A stretch of DNA of 6,611 nt from Prevotellaceae bacterium. GTDB taxonomy: Bacteria > Bacteroidota > Bacteroidia > Bacteroidales > UBA932. Each line of letters starts with the position of its first letter. Position 1 is the first letter of the stretch. A model generated the notes under the pieces. The model saw nothing but the letters and a program-made list of their open reading frames with translations, was not told where the DNA came from and did no database searches. This document shows positions 4,765-6,611 of the stretch, piece by piece. Both the position numbers and the translations under genes were made by a program. The DNA lies in contig JAISRS010000064.1 of the NCBI GenBank assembly GCA_031273485.1, positions 1 to 6,611 of the forward strand. The letters are read 5' to 3'.

Positions 4765-6611
4765 ATGGACAAGAGTAAGGCAACAGTAATCATTGAAGAG
4801 ATATTCAACAAAGCATTTGATAAAGAGGTTTTTATCAGATTCATCAAAAATCTTCTGAATGATATTGAAGATAAAAACAACGATTATTGGGGGCAATATA
4901 TCAAAGAGGCTTTTCAAAGTCATATATCCCGATATTCAAGAATCGGCAAATACACCGACCCTGACGGTAAAGAGTTGGATGTTCTTGTGATAGAAGTTAA
5001 ACAAGAAAATAAATTAGATAAAGCCCGAACAAGTTTGCGCAATTTCGTTATCGAACATCTTAAAACGTTTGGAGAAAAAGATTATGCTCTGGCTGCTTTT
5101 TATTCCAAAACAGACGGTGGACGTAATTGGCGGTTTTCATTTATCAAACGCGAACATCACACCGATGTGAAAGAAGGCAAAATAGAACAAAAAGAAAAAT
5201 TTACCCCTGCTCGCCGTTATTCGTTTCTGGTAGGAAAAGACGAAAAATCGCATACCGCCAAGCGACAACTTTTGCCACTGCTGCAAAATATTGACACCAA
5301 TCCGACAATTGAAGATATTGAGAAAGCATTCAGTATAGAGGTTGTTACCGATGAATTTTTCGGGCAGTATAAGGAATTATTTCTTCGCATATCGGAACAT
5401 TTGGAAGCCGATGGTCAAATAAAAAACGTGTTGAAAGCGGCAGGTACGGATATTCCGCGTTTTACGAAAAAGCTGCTGGGACAAATCGTTTTTCTTTATT
5501 TCTTGCAGAAGAAAGGTTGGTTGGGCGTTCCGCAAAATGAGAAATGGGGCGCAGGACGGAAAGATTTTTTACAATCGCTTTATGATAAAGCGAAAGATGG
5601 AGGGAAAAACTTTTTCAATACCTGCCTGCGTTATCTGTTTTACGAGGCTTTGGCGCGTCAGCATGGCGAAGACAATTATTATGCGCGGCTTGATTGCCGT
5701 ATTCCGTTTCTTAATGGCGGACTGTTTGAAGCCAATTACGACTGGGAAAAGTTTGAAATCGACCTGCCGAATACATTGTTTCGCAATAACGAAACAGTAA
5801 GAAAGATCGGCGATGTCGGTACGGGAATTTTGGACGTGTTCGACCGTTATAATTTTACCATTCGCGAGGACGAGCCGCTTGAAAAGGAAGTTGCCATCGA
5901 TCCCGAAATGTTGGGAAAGGTGTTTGAAAATATGTTGGAAATAACCGAACGCAAAAGCAAAGGCGCATTCTACACCCCGCGTGAAATCGTGCATTATATG
6001 TGTCGGGAAAGTTTGATACATTATTTGGATAACGCATTGAATGATAATCCGACAGTGTATAAACAGTTAGATAATGGTCAGACGGATATGTTCGGTAATT
6101 CGGTTAAATCGGGACAACTTGATTTGTTGCTTGAACACAAACCTGTTGTCGCTCCAAAAACAGAAATCGAAGATTTTGTACACAACGGGATTTTCGATAT
6201 CGAACACGATACGCGGGTAGCGAATAAAGATAAAGAGACAGATACTTACAGTTATAAACTTCCCGAAAGCATCCGCAAAAATGCGGACAGGATAGACAAA
6301 CTGCTGACCGACATTAAGATTTGCGACCCTGCCATCGGTTCCGGCGCTTTTCCTGTAGGCTTGCTCAATGAGTTGGTTACATTGCAATTAGTCCTTTGCG
6401 ATCATTTATCGAACAGTTATTTGGCGCACAAACTGGATGCTATCGGATTAAAACCCGAAGAATACGACCACAATCCCGATCAATATCTTTATCGCGTGAA
6501 ACGCCACAACATTCAGGAATCCATTTACGGTGTGGATATTGACGCAAGCGCCATTGATATTGCACGTTTGCGTTTGTGGCTCTCGTTGGTGGTGGATGAA
6601 GAAGATTTTGA
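4765..6611 (+). CDS. Eco57I-like DNA adenine methyltransferase with N-terminal nuclease motif (type IIG-like, 3' partial)
   Basis: The frame is open for 615 codons from the ATG at 4765 to the right edge. It should transfer a methyl group from S-adenosylmethionine to adenine in a specific DNA site, and probably also cleave DNA. Near the N-terminus P66-D67, nine residues, then E77-V-K79 gives a literal PD-(D/E)XK pattern with spacing like that I recall for type IIG MmeI; D72 is an alternative acidic partner. A helical middle part (about 190-390) ends in the family hallmark IDPEMLGKVFENML (378-391), then motif X GAFYTPREIV (400-409), SAM-binding motif I DPAIGSGAF (521-529) and motif II YGVDID (588-593) followed by ARLRLWLSL (600-608). 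The catalytic NPPY motif and the target recognition domain must lie beyond the edge; relatives are usually 1000-1300 residues. The start lies 2 bases after the dinD stop, with no clear Shine-Dalgarno, implying coupling. A BREX PglX or DISARM DrmMI type enzyme is the main alternative, less likely because of the N-terminal PD-(D/E)XK pattern. Confidence 0.9.
   Translation, partial: MDKSKATVIIEEIFNKAFDKEVFIRFIKNLLNDIEDKNNDYWGQYIKEAFQSHISRYSRIGKYTDPDGKELDVLVIEVKQENKLDKARTSLRNFVIEHLKTFGEKDYALAAFYSKTDGGRNWRFSFIKREHHTDVKEGKIEQKEKFTPARRYSFLVGKDEKSHTAKRQLLPLLQNIDTNPTIEDIEKAFSIEVVTDEFFGQYKELFLRISEHLEADGQIKNVLKAAGTDIPRFTKKLLGQIVFLYFLQKKGWLGVPQNEKWGAGRKDFLQSLYDKAKDGGKNFFNTCLRYLFYEALARQHGEDNYYARLDCRIPFLNGGLFEANYDWEKFEIDLPNTLFRNNETVRKIGDVGTGILDVFDRYNFTIREDEPLEKEVAIDPEMLGKVFENMLEITERKSKGAFYTPREIVHYMCRESLIHYLDNALNDNPTVYKQLDNGQTDMFGNSVKSGQLDLLLEHKPVVAPKTEIEDFVHNGIFDIEHDTRVANKDKETDTYSYKLPESIRKNADRIDKLLTDIKICDPAIGSGAFPVGLLNELVTLQLVLCDHLSNSYLAHKLDAIGLKPEEYDHNPDQYLYRVKRHNIQESIYGVDIDASAIDIARLRLWLSLVVDEEDF

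Noticed and set aside
4549..4923. 124-codon minus-strand frame across the dinD-methylase junction
   Set aside because: Both plus-strand genes are well supported and separated by 2 bases, and the hydrophobic look comes from the reverse complement of charged helical codons.
5569..6021. 150-codon open frame on the minus strand opposite the methylase
   Set aside because: The plus strand here encodes clear methylase family motifs (378-409). The antisense frame has no recognisable motif.

Overview
The window looks like a piece of a Bacteroidota chromosome or mobile island. The evidence is indirect: AT-rich intergenic DNA, TAnnTTTG-type -7 promoter elements (one with a TTTG element exactly 19 bases upstream), genes in moderate GC without clear Shine-Dalgarno sequences, and TAA stops. 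No taxonomic marker gene is present.

Layout. Positions 1-676 are an AT-rich control region. It holds a good leftward promoter (74-104) that probably serves a gene off the left edge. It also holds an imperfect hairpin (138-201) superimposed on a candidate rightward promoter (153-183), and one doubtful small ORF (405-566) followed by inverted repeats. From 677 to the right edge there is one tightly packed rightward operon of three genes, with gaps of 3 and 2 bases. The first (677-3895) is a 1072-residue protein fusing a phospholipase-D-like nuclease domain to an SNF2/RapA-like superfamily 2 helicase. The second (3899-4762) is a DinD-family protein of 287 residues. The third (4765 to beyond the edge) is the first 615 codons of an Eco57I-like adenine methyltransferase with an N-terminal PD-(D/E)XK-type nuclease motif.

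Taken together this is a DNA restriction or anti-phage defence locus. The methyltransferase would mark self DNA, two candidate nuclease centres (PLD and PD-D/E-XK) could cut, the helicase would translocate or remodel DNA, and the SOS-type DinD protein sits between them. The components resemble type IIG restriction-modification and also parts of DISARM (SNF2 helicase, adenine methylase, PLD protein) and BREX (Eco57I-like methylase). However, the exact set and order do not match a system I can name with confidence, and the locus continues past the right edge.

The most unexpected structural signal is inside the dinD gene: a perfect 14-bp inverted repeat with a 2-base spacer (4100-4129), exactly in register with ten codons, followed by two further perfect hairpins at 4280-4297 and 4360-4382.
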